Below, in pieces: positions 16,823 to 26,949 of a stretch of DNA of 55,733 nucleotides (its first letter is position 1; every line of letters starts with the position of its first letter). Below the pieces are notes generated by a model. That model was not told the DNA's origin, did not search any database, and saw nothing but the letters and a program-made list of their open reading frames with translations. Origin of the DNA: JADGHE01 sp035716025 (GTDB lineage: Bacteria > Pseudomonadota > Alphaproteobacteria > Rhizobiales > Xanthobacteraceae). The position numbers and the translations under genes were made by a program. Location of the stretch: positions 1-55,733 of the forward strand of contig DASTKH010000051.1 of the NCBI GenBank assembly GCA_035716025.1. Reading direction: 5' to 3'.

Positions 16823-17839
16823 TCAAACGACAAGCAAACGATGGAAGAGGCTGTCTTTGCCGACCAGATTGAGTGCCTTGAAGACCAAATCGCCAAACTC
16901 GTTCGCTTGGTTTAGGTAGCGAAAACTCGAGGAGCGATTTGAAAACATAAATATCTGTTCTTCTTTAGGCTTGTTCGTACTGTCCAAGAAAATTGAATAC
17001 TGGCAGAGAATTGATTCGATAACGCCTCTCGCGTCGGAAAAATCTGGTTCCTTCAACAGCCATTCCAGCCGCCCGGTCGGCGTCAGACGCGCCATCTCAA
17101 TTGCGTGCTCCGGAGTAACGGTGCGATCCCGTCGAAACACCGCCAATAAATACAGAATTCCTGAATAACAGGTCAGCAATCGGCTGTGTTTGAGCTTGTA
17201 GTTCGCAAGCTTTCGCTTTGCTTTTTCTCTCTCAGGTTCGGTCTCAGTTTTCGCTTCATAATTAACGCAAAACGTTCGCCAAAGACGCAAGATGTCATTG
17301 GTCAAGAAAGCCGGCATGAACTTGTCTTTGTGATCCTCATAATCGCGCCAGTACGCGCGGATCACTTCGGTCAAAACGTCATTATAGACTTTTTCCCCGA
17401 TGATCGGCCGGCTTTCCAAGAGCAAGAGAAGGCGCGCAGTCAGGGTATTGGTCACGTCGTCCTCGGGACGCCCAAGCGTCCGGGTCAACTGATGCGTGGA
17501 GTAATGGGTCAAATATCTTCCATCTCCGGAGAATTCTGGAAATTTCAATGCGCGCGTCGCGCGGATTAGCTGAGCTTTGACGAGTATTTCGTCCAAAGGA
17601 CGAAGCAAGCTTCCCTGGACGCCGTCCGAATTGGTCACGCCATCGCTCTTACCGACGATGAATACATCGAGATCGCTGTAGATGCCGGCTTCTCGGCGAC
17701 CGAAGGACCCGGTCGCATATACACAGGCCTCTTCGTCTATTATCTTTGCTTCTATTATCGAGTTGCCCCCCGTCAAATAGTTTCGCAACTCTTCAAATCT
17801 TCGATCCGACTCTGCTCGGCGCTTCTCCAACTCGTCCAT
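16823..17839 (-). CDS. Nucleotidyltransferase-fold protein in a low-GC cassette
   Basis: This 338-residue protein carries the nucleotidyltransferase active-site pattern GSFGRREAGIYSDLDVF: Gly44-Ser45, then Asp56 and Asp58 as metal ligands. The spacing from GS to SDxD is that of GlnD/DUF294-type enzymes rather than the oligoadenylate/cGAS group. The C-terminal two thirds appear helical (NDILRLWRTFCVNYE, LKHSRLLTCYSGILYLL) and match no domain I can name. GGGAGGGGGG directly precedes ATG 17839. It overlaps the end of the upstream exonuclease gene by 47 bases, which implies co-translation. Codon use (more AAA, AAT, ATT, TTT) differs from both flanks and points to recent acquisition. The target could be a protein, RNA or nucleotide. 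Confidence 0.72.
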   Translation of the reverse strand: MDELEKRRAESDRRFEELRNYLTGGNSIIEAKIIDEEACVYATGSFGRREAGIYSDLDVFIVGKSDGVTNSDGVQGSLLRPLDEILVKAQLIRATRALKFPEFSGDGRYLTHYSTHQLTRTLGRPEDDVTNTLTARLLLLLESRPIIGEKVYNDVLTEVIRAYWRDYEDHKDKFMPAFLTNDILRLWRTFCVNYEAKTETEPEREKAKRKLANYKLKHSRLLTCYSGILYLLAVFRRDRTVTPEHAIEMARLTPTGRLEWLLKEPDFSDARGVIESILCQYSIFLDSTNKPKEEQIFMFSNRSSSFRYLNQANEFGDLVFKALNLVGKDSLFHRLLVV

Positions 17840-18458
17840 TTCCCCCCTCCCATTGGAAGACGTTGGCGAATATTTCCGCCTGCCCAATGGCATCGTCTAA
17901 GGCGTTGTGTGTATGAGCGCGCTCCGATTGCAATGCAGGGCCCAAGCGTTGGCGGGCCGCTCCCGATATCGGCCATCCCGCTTTCACCGCGACCGCCGTC
18001 TTGATGTCGAAGCATCTGGAATAGCCGAACGGCGAGCCAGACTTGGAAAATCTGATGAAATACCAATAAAGCCAAGCCCAATCGAAACTGAGCGGGTAGG
18101 CAACGAGCACCGGAGACGCACTGCCGGCCACTTCCGACACCCACTGAGCCGCGGCCGTCATTGCGTCTTCCGGCAATTCGCCTTCTCGAATTAACCGGGA
18201 ACGATCGAGCCCGTTCACGGCCAACGCCTCAGGCTGAAAATCATCCGATATGGGTTTCAGTTCTTTGTAGATGTGACAGCCGAAGTTTTCCGGCCGGCGA
18301 AACCGCACGCCATCGAACGTTCCCGCAAATACCAGCGCAAAGGAGAGGATCGAAAACGGACCAGGAATGGGCCCATCAGTCTCGACGTCGGCCGAAAAAT
18401 AAGCATCCACTGCCGGCTTGCTCCGACCATCGAGCGCGCGTTGTTGTTTTTGTAGCAT
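17793..18458 (-). CDS. DnaQ-like DEDDh 3'-5' exonuclease
   Basis: This 221-residue protein shows the DEDDh exonuclease motifs in order: Asp24 and Glu26 in SADVETDGP, Asp126 in YPLSFDWAWL, and His184 with Asp189 in THNALDDA. This is the fold of DNA polymerase III epsilon, RNase T and oligoribonuclease. There is no polymerase or BRCT domain, so it is a stand-alone nuclease. It is the first gene of the A+T-richer two-gene cassette, overlapping the nucleotidyltransferase gene. ATG 18458 is the only good upstream start, with a weak ribosome-binding site (CAGGTC). It lies 21 bases beyond the end of rpoD. Confidence 0.82.
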   Translation of the reverse strand: MLQKQQRALDGRSKPAVDAYFSADVETDGPIPGPFSILSFALVFAGTFDGVRFRRPENFGCHIYKELKPISDDFQPEALAVNGLDRSRLIREGELPEDAMTAAAQWVSEVAGSASPVLVAYPLSFDWAWLYWYFIRFSKSGSPFGYSRCFDIKTAVAVKAGWPISGAARQRLGPALQSERAHTHNALDDAIGQAEIFANVFQWEGGNGRVGEAPSRVGSKI

Positions 18459-18479
18459 GACCTGCCGGGCGGCCCCGCG

Positions 18480-20579
<2,100 letters not shown>

Positions 20580-20847
20580 CCACTTGTCTCCCGCCCGGCG
20601 CGCCAGCCGGCAAAAAAGGCGAACGCCCGGCAAGAGACGCCGCCCCTCGATTGAGAATCCCAACTTGCACCGGCGGCGTTAAACGCCGCTTAAGCCTAAC
20701 GCGCGGTCAAGGCTTTAAGTATCGGTGCCATCCCTCGCCCTAACGCCTCTGCCCCCGATCCACGGCCGGCCGCCGGTTCCGCCCACTGCGGAAACGCCGG
20801 CATATCCGTCCGATCCCCCCCTATTTTGCGGTTCCGCCCCAATCGGA

Positions 20848-22794
20848 TCAAAAACTCCGTGCCGGCCTTCCGGACAGGACCCCGAAATCCTCGATCAGAG
20901 CCTCGGCGCCTTCAAGAACGGATAAGCGCTCCTGGATATCGCGCAACCAGCGCAGGTTTTCGTCGCTCGGTTCGGTTCCCAGGGCGCGCTCGGCGTCTTT
21001 CAACTCCCTATGTAGCGTCCTCTGCTTACGATGCAAGCCAATCACGTGGTTCCACCACGCCGCGACGTCGGCTTCGGCGCTGCCGGGGCGCGCTGGCCAA
21101 TCCGCAGTGTGGGTGATCGCCCCCTCCACGCGGGCAAGCGGACGCGAGAACCCGCCGGCCGCGAGGGCCTCGCGCAGGACCCCGGGCTCGAGCGGCGCGT
21201 GCGGATGGGCCGCGGCCACGTCGAGGATGCCGCGCCGGAGCCGGTCCGCGTCCGCATGGTGGAACTCGATCTCGGCAAGCTCCTCGGCATGATGCTCCAT
21301 CAGCCAGGGATGGTTGAGCACGGCGAGGAGGATCAGCGCCTCGCGCGGCGGAACGCCGGCGCGCGGGCCGCGCACCAGGGCGCTCGCCGCAAGCCGGGGG
21401 CTCGGGATCATCGGCCCGGACTCGGGGTTGTGCCACCTCCCCCCCGGCCGGCCGCCGCCGCGCGGCCAGTTCGTCCGGACGCTCCCGACGGCGCGTCCGT
21501 AATCGCCGCCGCTCCGCCCTTGCGGCGGGGCGAAAAAGGTCCGAACCCGTGCCGCGAGGTCCTCCCGATAGTATTTCCTCACGATCGGATCCCCGATCGC
21601 CTCAACCAGCGCGCCAAGCCGCCGTTCGAGGGCCGCGCGCCGCTCGGGCGTCTCGAAACGGCCGTTCTCGGTTTCCCGAGCCCAGAGCATGTCGGCAAGC
21701 GGGACCGCCCCAGCCAGGACCGCGCGCATGGCCTCCGCGCCGCCCAGGCGGACGAGATCGTCCGGGTCCTGGCCCTGAGGAAGGCTTGCGAAGCGCAGGG
21801 TCTTGCCCGCAGCGAGGGCCGGCAAAGCGAGATCGACGACCCTGTGCGCGGCGCGGCGCCCGGCGGCATCGCCGTCGAAGCAGAGTACCGGCTCGTCCGC
21901 CATCTTCCACAGCAGCGCGAGCTGGTCCTCGGTGAGCGCGGTGCCGAGCGGGGCGACCGCGCCGGGAAACCCCGCTTCCACGAGCGCGATCACGTCGACA
22001 TAGCCTTCGACCACGATCACGGGCGCGCCCGCATGCGCGGCCGCCCGCGCGCCCGCGAGGTTGTAGAGCGTCGCGCCCTTGTGGAAGATCGGCGTCTCCG
22101 GCGAGTTGAGATATTTCGCGGCCGCCTCGTGTGCGAGCGCGCGTCCGCCGAAGGCGATCACGCGGCCTCGGGCGTCCGCGATGGGGAATATCACCCGGTC
22201 GCGGAACCGATCGTAGGGCACGGGGATGTCGTCGCCCGCGATGAGAAGGCCTGCCTCGACCATGGTCTCAACGGGAATACCCTTGCCGCCCAGGTGTTCC
22301 TTGAGCGCGTAGCGCTCGTTCGGTGCGTAGCCGAGGCGGAATTTGACCTGGGTCGAGGGGCCGAGCCCGCGGTCGGCGAGATAGCCGCGCGCCGCAGCGC
22401 CGGTGCGGGCGGCGAGCGTCGCCTCGAAGAAGGCCGCCGCGAGCTCCATCACTTCGTGCAGGCTCTTGCGACGCTCCGCCCGCGCTTCCTCCGCCTTCGA
22501 GGCGACCGGCAGCGGCAGGCCCGCCATGGCGGCGAGCCGTTCGACGGCCTCCGGAAAGCTCACCCCCTCCGCAGCCATCACAAAATCGAAGATCGTGCCG
22601 TTCCGGCCGGAGGAGAAATCGAACCACGCCCCCTTCTGGTCATTGACGAAGAAGGAGGGCGTCTTTTCGCGGTTGAAGGGCGACAAACCCTTCCACTCCC
22701 GTCCCGCCTTCTTGAGCTTCACGCGCCGCCCGACGACCTCCGAGACCGGGAGCCGCGCACGCAATTCCTCAAGAAATTCGGGCGGAAAGCGCAT
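20848..22794 (-). CDS. dnaG: DNA primase DnaG, lacking canonical zinc-ribbon ligands
   Basis: DnaG makes RNA primers for the replication fork. The 648-residue protein has the N-terminal CHC2-like domain, the TOPRIM catalytic core (IVVEGYVDVIALVEAG, and LCFDGDAAGRRAAHR) and a C-terminal helicase-interacting region. In the N-terminal domain the segment where other primases have Cys-Pro-Phe-His and Cys-x-x-Cys reads LSPFNREKTPSFF and WFDFSSGRNG, so all four expected zinc ligands are replaced. I recall the same replacement in other alphaproteobacterial primases, but could not check it. The gene lies upstream of rpoD in the classic macromolecular-synthesis order. Confidence 0.95.
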   Translation of the reverse strand: MRFPPEFLEELRARLPVSEVVGRRVKLKKAGREWKGLSPFNREKTPSFFVNDQKGAWFDFSSGRNGTIFDFVMAAEGVSFPEAVERLAAMAGLPLPVASKAEEARAERRKSLHEVMELAAAFFEATLAARTGAAARGYLADRGLGPSTQVKFRLGYAPNERYALKEHLGGKGIPVETMVEAGLLIAGDDIPVPYDRFRDRVIFPIADARGRVIAFGGRALAHEAAAKYLNSPETPIFHKGATLYNLAGARAAAHAGAPVIVVEGYVDVIALVEAGFPGAVAPLGTALTEDQLALLWKMADEPVLCFDGDAAGRRAAHRVVDLALPALAAGKTLRFASLPQGQDPDDLVRLGGAEAMRAVLAGAVPLADMLWARETENGRFETPERRAALERRLGALVEAIGDPIVRKYYREDLAARVRTFFAPPQGRSGGDYGRAVGSVRTNWPRGGGRPGGRWHNPESGPMIPSPRLAASALVRGPRAGVPPREALILLAVLNHPWLMEHHAEELAEIEFHHADADRLRRGILDVAAAHPHAPLEPGVLREALAAGGFSRPLARVEGAITHTADWPARPGSAEADVAAWWNHVIGLHRKQRTLHRELKDAERALGTEPSDENLRWLRDIQERLSVLEGAEALIEDFGVLSGRPARSF

Positions 22795-22901
22795 GAAGCC
22801 AGTATAAGGCGAGTCGGACGGGCCGCGGAGACGCTGCAGGCTTGTTCACCCTTGTCCACAGCCGAAGGTTTGCGAGGCCTCGGTCCCGCGCCCCTTTTAG
22901 G

Positions 22902-23519
22902 CTATCGCCACGCGAAAAGCGGCTGTTCGAGGTCGGCCACGCGAGTCGCGCGACCCGCCAGCACTTCCCGAAACTGATAGATCAGAGCGGCCGTCGGCGC
23001 GTGAATGGTGCTGCCGTTGATATGGAGGCGGATCAGGGGCCTGTCGCTTTCCGGGATCGACATGAAGTCGACCGCTTCCTCGCGAACGATCGCGCCGAGC
23101 GGAATGCGATGGACCGATGCGACCTCCGCGGGGTTGGGGCGCAATTCCGGAGCCGCGCCGAGCCACACCACGACCGGCGTGATGAGATAGCCCGAGCGCG
23201 TCGGATAGTCGTCGAGACACCCAAGCACATCGTCTGCCGCAGGTCGCAGCCCGAGTTCCTCTTCGAGCTCGCGCAAGGCCGCCGCGGCGGCCTCTTCGCC
23301 GGGATCGCAGCGGCCGCCCGGCAGCGCCCACTGGCCGCGATGCGCCCGCAGCGTGCCGGCCCGCCGGGTGAGCAGAAAGTCGAGCCCCTCCTCCCCCTCC
23401 AGGATGGCGATCGCCACGGCCGCGGGCTTGAGCGGGGTCTCCCGTTCCGGCGCCGGCGCGCGCGAAAAGAGCGCAAGACGCGCCGCGATATCCTCCCGCC
23501 TGAGCGCGAAACCGGCCAT
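22902..23519 (-). CDS. Nudix hydrolase, CoA pyrophosphatase-like
   Basis: This 205-residue protein holds a complete Nudix box, GGRCDPGEEAAAAALRELEE then ELG, matching GX5EX7REUXEEXGU, which binds the metals for pyrophosphate hydrolysis. RAGTLRAHRGQWALPGGR just before it resembles the UPF0035 motif of CoA/NADH pyrophosphatases. ATG 23519 is chosen, but a GTG at 23540 overlaps the upstream stop as GTGA and would couple translation to the preceding amidohydrolase gene. The substrate is likely a CoA derivative or another nucleoside diphosphate. Confidence 0.87.
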   Translation of the reverse strand: MAGFALRREDIAARLALFSRAPAPERETPLKPAAVAIAILEGEEGLDFLLTRRAGTLRAHRGQWALPGGRCDPGEEAAAAALRELEEELGLRPAADDVLGCLDDYPTRSGYLITPVVVWLGAAPELRPNPAEVASVHRIPLGAIVREEAVDFMSIPESDRPLIRLHINGSTIHAPTAALIYQFREVLAGRATRVADLEQPLFAWR

Positions 23520-23536
23520 TTGTCCGCCGGCCGCCG

Positions 23537-24346
23537 TCACAATTTCCAGCCGATCCAGTCGCAGAGCGCGCGGCCCATGACCCGCTCGAGGTCGCGTCCC
23601 TTGAGCCAGGGCAGTTCCTCGGTGAACAAGGTGACGCACTGCCTCCACGGAATCGGCATGCGGGTGATGTCGGTGCCCCAGAAGCAACGGTCGGGGCCGA
23701 AGGCGTCGAAAATCTGCTTGAGATACTTGTGAATGTTGCGGAAAGGATAAGGCTCTGTCGAATAGGCGGGCGCGCCGGTCATCTTCACCGCGACATTGGG
23801 ATAGCGGGCAAGCGCAAGAAGCTCGCCGAGATTGGCCCAGGCGGGGTCGTCTGCGGTATGCCGGCGGCGCGCCATGTGATCGACGAGCAGCCGCAGCCCC
23901 GGATGCTTGGCGGCAATCTCCCCGACGACCGAAACATGGTTCGGCACGAGAAGGCCGATCGGAAGCCCCGCGCGCTCGGCGGCCGGCCACAGCCAGTCCA
24001 TGGTGCCGTCGGTGAGCCAGGTCTGCGTGCCCGGCTTCAGGAAGGCGAAGCGCAGGCCGAGCATGCCCGGCTGATCCTTCCAAGTCTCGACGAGCCCGCG
24101 GTTTTTGGCGTCGGCGACGTCGAAGAAGCCCAGCACGGCGAGGCGATCGGGATGTTTGCGCGCCGCTTCGATCGCCACCGCGTTGGCGCGCGGATCCCAG
24201 CTCGGCGGATGCAGTACGGCGGCATCGACCCCGCCTTCGTCCATTTCCTTGAGAAGATCGTCGACCGTGTAGCGCGGGATCTGCCGGTGAACCTCGACGG
24301 GCTTGCCGCCTTCCCAGATATGCACCTGTGCGTCGACGATGAGCAT
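23537..24346 (-). CDS. Amidohydrolase-2 family protein
   Basis: This 269-residue TIM-barrel hydrolase starts with LIVDAQVHIWEGG, a Q-x-H variant of the usual D-x-H-x-H metal motif. It continues with VAVLGFFDV, LLVDHMARRRH, VAVKMTGAPAYS and FWGTDITRMPIP with the probable metal-binding aspartate. It is shorter than most members. It sits between yqeY and the Nudix gene, within a region that is otherwise devoted to replication and transcription. The substrate is unknown; lactone or carboxylate hydrolysis is typical for the group. Confidence 0.83.
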   Translation of the reverse strand: MLIVDAQVHIWEGGKPVEVHRQIPRYTVDDLLKEMDEGGVDAAVLHPPSWDPRANAVAIEAARKHPDRLAVLGFFDVADAKNRGLVETWKDQPGMLGLRFAFLKPGTQTWLTDGTMDWLWPAAERAGLPIGLLVPNHVSVVGEIAAKHPGLRLLVDHMARRRHTADDPAWANLGELLALARYPNVAVKMTGAPAYSTEPYPFRNIHKYLKQIFDAFGPDRCFWGTDITRMPIPWRQCVTLFTEELPWLKGRDLERVMGRALCDWIGWKL

Positions 24347-24463
24347 CGCTTGGCAATCCGCGGGGTCTGGAGGCGGGAGGCCCCGGCAGGAGCCCCCACC
24401 CGCCGGATGGCGCGCGAGTGTTCACCGGGCCGCGCCCGTGATCAAGACCGACTCCGGGACCGC

Positions 24464-24916
24464 TTACCCCTGCAGCATCGCGCGCACGAGGCCCGAGGCC
24501 TTGGCGAAATCCATGCGGCCGGCATAGGCGGCCTTCAGCGCCGCCATCACCCGCCCCATGTCCTTCACGCTCGTTGCGCCCTCCTGCTTGATGATCTCGG
24601 CGATCGCGGCGCGTGCCTGGTCCTCGCCCATCTGCTGCGGCAGAAAGCCCTGGATGATGGCGATTTCCTCGCGTTCGCGGTCGGCAAGCTCCGCGCGTCC
24701 GCCCTTATCGTACAGCAGGATGGATTCCTGCCGCTGCTTCACCATCTTCTGCAGCAGGCCCATCAGATCGTCGTCGGAGAGCTGTTTGCCCTGCCCGCGC
24801 GCCTCGATCTCGGCGTTCTTGATGGCGGCGTTGATCATCCGCAGGGTCGAAACCCGGCGCTCATCCTTGGCCTTCATGGAGGTCTTGAGGTCTTCGTTGA
24901 TCTTCTCGCGGAGCAC
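24464..24916 (-). CDS. yqeY: GatB/YqeY domain protein
   Basis: This 150-residue protein is a stand-alone YqeY: MLREKINEDLKTSMKAKD, LRMINAAIKNAEIEARG, VKQRQESILLYDKGGR and GFLPQQMGED. The fold matches the tail domain of the amidotransferase subunit GatB, which contacts tRNA; the function of the free protein is not established. It lies near dnaG and rpoD, as in many bacteria, and diverges from carA. Confidence 0.93.
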   Translation of the reverse strand: MLREKINEDLKTSMKAKDERRVSTLRMINAAIKNAEIEARGQGKQLSDDDLMGLLQKMVKQRQESILLYDKGGRAELADREREEIAIIQGFLPQQMGEDQARAAIAEIIKQEGATSVKDMGRVMAALKAAYAGRMDFAKASGLVRAMLQG

Positions 24917-25022
24917 GAAACGAGCCTTTCGTCAGAAAAGCCGGCCGGAACCCTTGCCGGACGACTGAATATACGGGAAGTAGGAGCCCAAGGACTCGAA
25001 ATCCATCCGGCTGCGTCCCAGA

Positions 25023-25042
25023 GGGCCGGGCCTTGCCGGCCC
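25023..25042. repeat. Hairpin in the carA leader
   Basis: GGGCCGG and CCGGCCC form a seven-base-pair stem around a six-base loop, 32 bases before the carA ATG. No T-run follows. It could be a leader structure affecting carA, but sequence alone does not show regulation. Confidence 0.35.
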
Positions 25043-25074
25043 GTCCTGAACCGAGCCGCGCGAGACAGGACCCG

Positions 25075-26271
25075 ATGAACCCGCAAACCACCCCGTCCGG
25101 CTGGACGGAACCGAAACCCACGGCCCTCCTGGTGCTCGCGGACGGCACGGTGCTGGAAGGGTTCGGGATCGGGGCGACCGGCGAGGCCGTCGGCGAGGTC
25201 TGCTTCAACACCGCGATGACGGGCTACGAGGAAATTCTCACCGACCCGTCCTATGCGGGGCAGATCATCACCTTCACCTTCCCGCACATCGGCAATGTCG
25301 GCACCAATCGCGACGACATCGAGTCGGTGAGCCTTGCGGGCGGCCGTGGCGCCTGCGGCGTCATCTTGCGCACCGCGGTCACCGCGCCCTCGAACTACCG
25401 GTCGGAGCCGGACGGTCATCTCGATACCTGGCTGAGGCGGCGCGGCATTATCGGCCTGACCGGCATCGACACGCGGGCGCTGACGCGACGCATCCGCGAA
25501 CGGGGCATGCCGAATGCGGTGATCGCGCATGAGCCGTCCGGCGAATTCGATCTGCCGGCGCTGAAAAGAAAGGCCGCGGAATGGCCGGGGCTCGTCGGCA
25601 TGGACCTCGTGCCGATGGTGACGAGCGGCCAGCGCTTCACCTGGGACGAGACCGAATGGGTCTGGGGCAAGGGGTATGGACGCCAGGAGAACCCACAGTT
25701 CCACGTCGTCGCCGTCGATTACGGCATCAAGCGCAACATCCTGCGCCTGCTCGCCACGACCGGCTGCAAGGTCACGGTCGTGCCGGCGCAGACGGAAGCC
25801 CAAGACATTCTCGCGCTCAAACCCGACGGCGTGTTCCTCTCCAACGGCCCCGGGGATCCTGCGGCGACGGGGCAATATGCGGTGCCGGTGATCCGCCGGA
25901 TCGTCGATTCCGGCACGCCGACGTTCGGCATCTGCCTCGGCCACCAGATGCTCGGGCTCGCGCTCGGCGCGCGCACGGTGAAGATGCACCAAGGCCATCA
26001 CGGCGCGAACCACCCGGTGAAGGATCTCGCCACCGGCAAGGTCGAGATCGCCTCGATGAATCACGGCTTCGCCGTCGATCGCGATTCGCTTCCGCGGGAG
26101 GTCGAGGAGACGCACATCTCGCTCTTCGACGGATCGAACTGCGGGCTCGCGCTCAAAGATCGGCCCGTCTTTTCGGTGCAATACCACCCTGAGGCCTCGC
26201 CCGGCCCGCGCGACAGCCACTATCTCTTCCGCCGGTTCGCCGAAGCGATGCGCGCGCACAGGCGCGGCTGA
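25075..26271 (+). CDS. carA: Carbamoyl-phosphate synthase small subunit
   Basis: CarA is the glutaminase subunit that supplies ammonia to CarB for carbamoyl phosphate, the precursor of arginine and pyrimidines. The 398-residue protein shows ALLVLADGTVLEGFGIG, CFNTAMTGYEEILTDPSYAGQ, VVAVDYGIKRNILR, LSNGPGDP, and the class I amidotransferase site FGICLGHQMLGLALG with its nucleophilic cysteine, then QYHPEASPGP with the His and Glu of the triad. ATG 25075 is chosen over an ATG at 25033. carB is not next to it here; the next gene is mscL, convergent. Confidence 0.96.
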   Translation: MNPQTTPSGWTEPKPTALLVLADGTVLEGFGIGATGEAVGEVCFNTAMTGYEEILTDPSYAGQIITFTFPHIGNVGTNRDDIESVSLAGGRGACGVILRTAVTAPSNYRSEPDGHLDTWLRRRGIIGLTGIDTRALTRRIRERGMPNAVIAHEPSGEFDLPALKRKAAEWPGLVGMDLVPMVTSGQRFTWDETEWVWGKGYGRQENPQFHVVAVDYGIKRNILRLLATTGCKVTVVPAQTEAQDILALKPDGVFLSNGPGDPAATGQYAVPVIRRIVDSGTPTFGICLGHQMLGLALGARTVKMHQGHHGANHPVKDLATGKVEIASMNHGFAVDRDSLPREVEETHISLFDGSNCGLALKDRPVFSVQYHPEASPGPRDSHYLFRRFAEAMRAHRRG

Positions 26272-26309
26272 ACGAGGCCGCCCCGGCACGCGGAGAAGGG
26301 CCGGGCGCT

Positions 26310-26741
26310 TCAGGTGCCCTTCGCCGCGTCGGCGCGCTTGGCGAGAAGATCGCGGATTTCCGCGAGCAGCACTTCCTGCTTGCTCGGCGCCGGGGCGGGC
26401 TTCTCCGCCTCCTGCGCCTTGAGGCGGTTGATGAGGCGCACCACGCCGAACAGACAGGCCGCGATGATGACGAAGTTGATCGCCACCGTTATGAAATTGC
26501 CGTAGGCGAGCACGGCGCCCTGTTTCTTCGCCTCGGCCAAGCTGTCGGCGGTGACGGCGGACGACAGCGGAATAAAATAGTTGGAAAAGTCGAGCCCGCC
26601 GGTGATCGCCCCAATGACCGGCATGAAAACGTCGCCGACCAGCGAGTTCACGATGGCGCCGAAGGCCGCGCCGATGATCACGCCGACGGCGAGATCGACG
26701 ACGTTTCCTCTCAGCGCAAATTTTTTGAACTCCTCGAGCAT
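26310..26741 (-). CDS. mscL: Large-conductance mechanosensitive channel
   Basis: This 143-residue protein is MscL, which opens under membrane tension to release solutes. It has the N-terminal amphipathic helix and first membrane helix (LEEFKKFALRGNVVDLAVGV, then IIGAAFGAIVNSLV), a periplasmic loop, a second helix (FITVAINFVIIAACLFGVVR) and a charged C-terminal bundle (VLLAEIRDLLAKR). ATG 26741 gives the usual MLEEFKKF start; the 15 upstream in-frame residues look like untranslated leader. Confidence 0.95.
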   Translation of the reverse strand: MLEEFKKFALRGNVVDLAVGVIIGAAFGAIVNSLVGDVFMPVIGAITGGLDFSNYFIPLSSAVTADSLAEAKKQGAVLAYGNFITVAINFVIIAACLFGVVRLINRLKAQEAEKPAPAPSKQEVLLAEIRDLLAKRADAAKGT

Positions 26742-26949
26742 GTTCGCCCTCCTCGCCACTGCGCACTTGCGCGCGACGCCCCGCATGCGGCACGGCTCGC
26801 GCGGGGCCGCGCAACATTAGAGCAGGATGAACTTGCGCTGAAAACTCCCGAAGGAGGGGTCGCCGCGTTCGTGCGCCGCGCAAGCGAAAAAGCAAGCGTA
26901 AGGAATGAAACGGAGCACGAGCCGATGAAAATCTTGTTGCGTCGTTGCG

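Noticed and set aside
16823..17839. Nucleotidyltransferase as a CD-NTase of a CBASS defence system
   Set aside because: The distance from GS to SDxD is that of GlnD-type enzymes, one residue shorter than in OAS/cGAS relatives, and no CBASS effector such as a Cap phospholipase or nuclease with a SAVED domain is adjacent.
21031..22977. A 648-codon frame antisense to dnaG
   Set aside because: DnaG on the minus strand is unmistakable; the antisense translation is low-complexity and has no start signal or motif.
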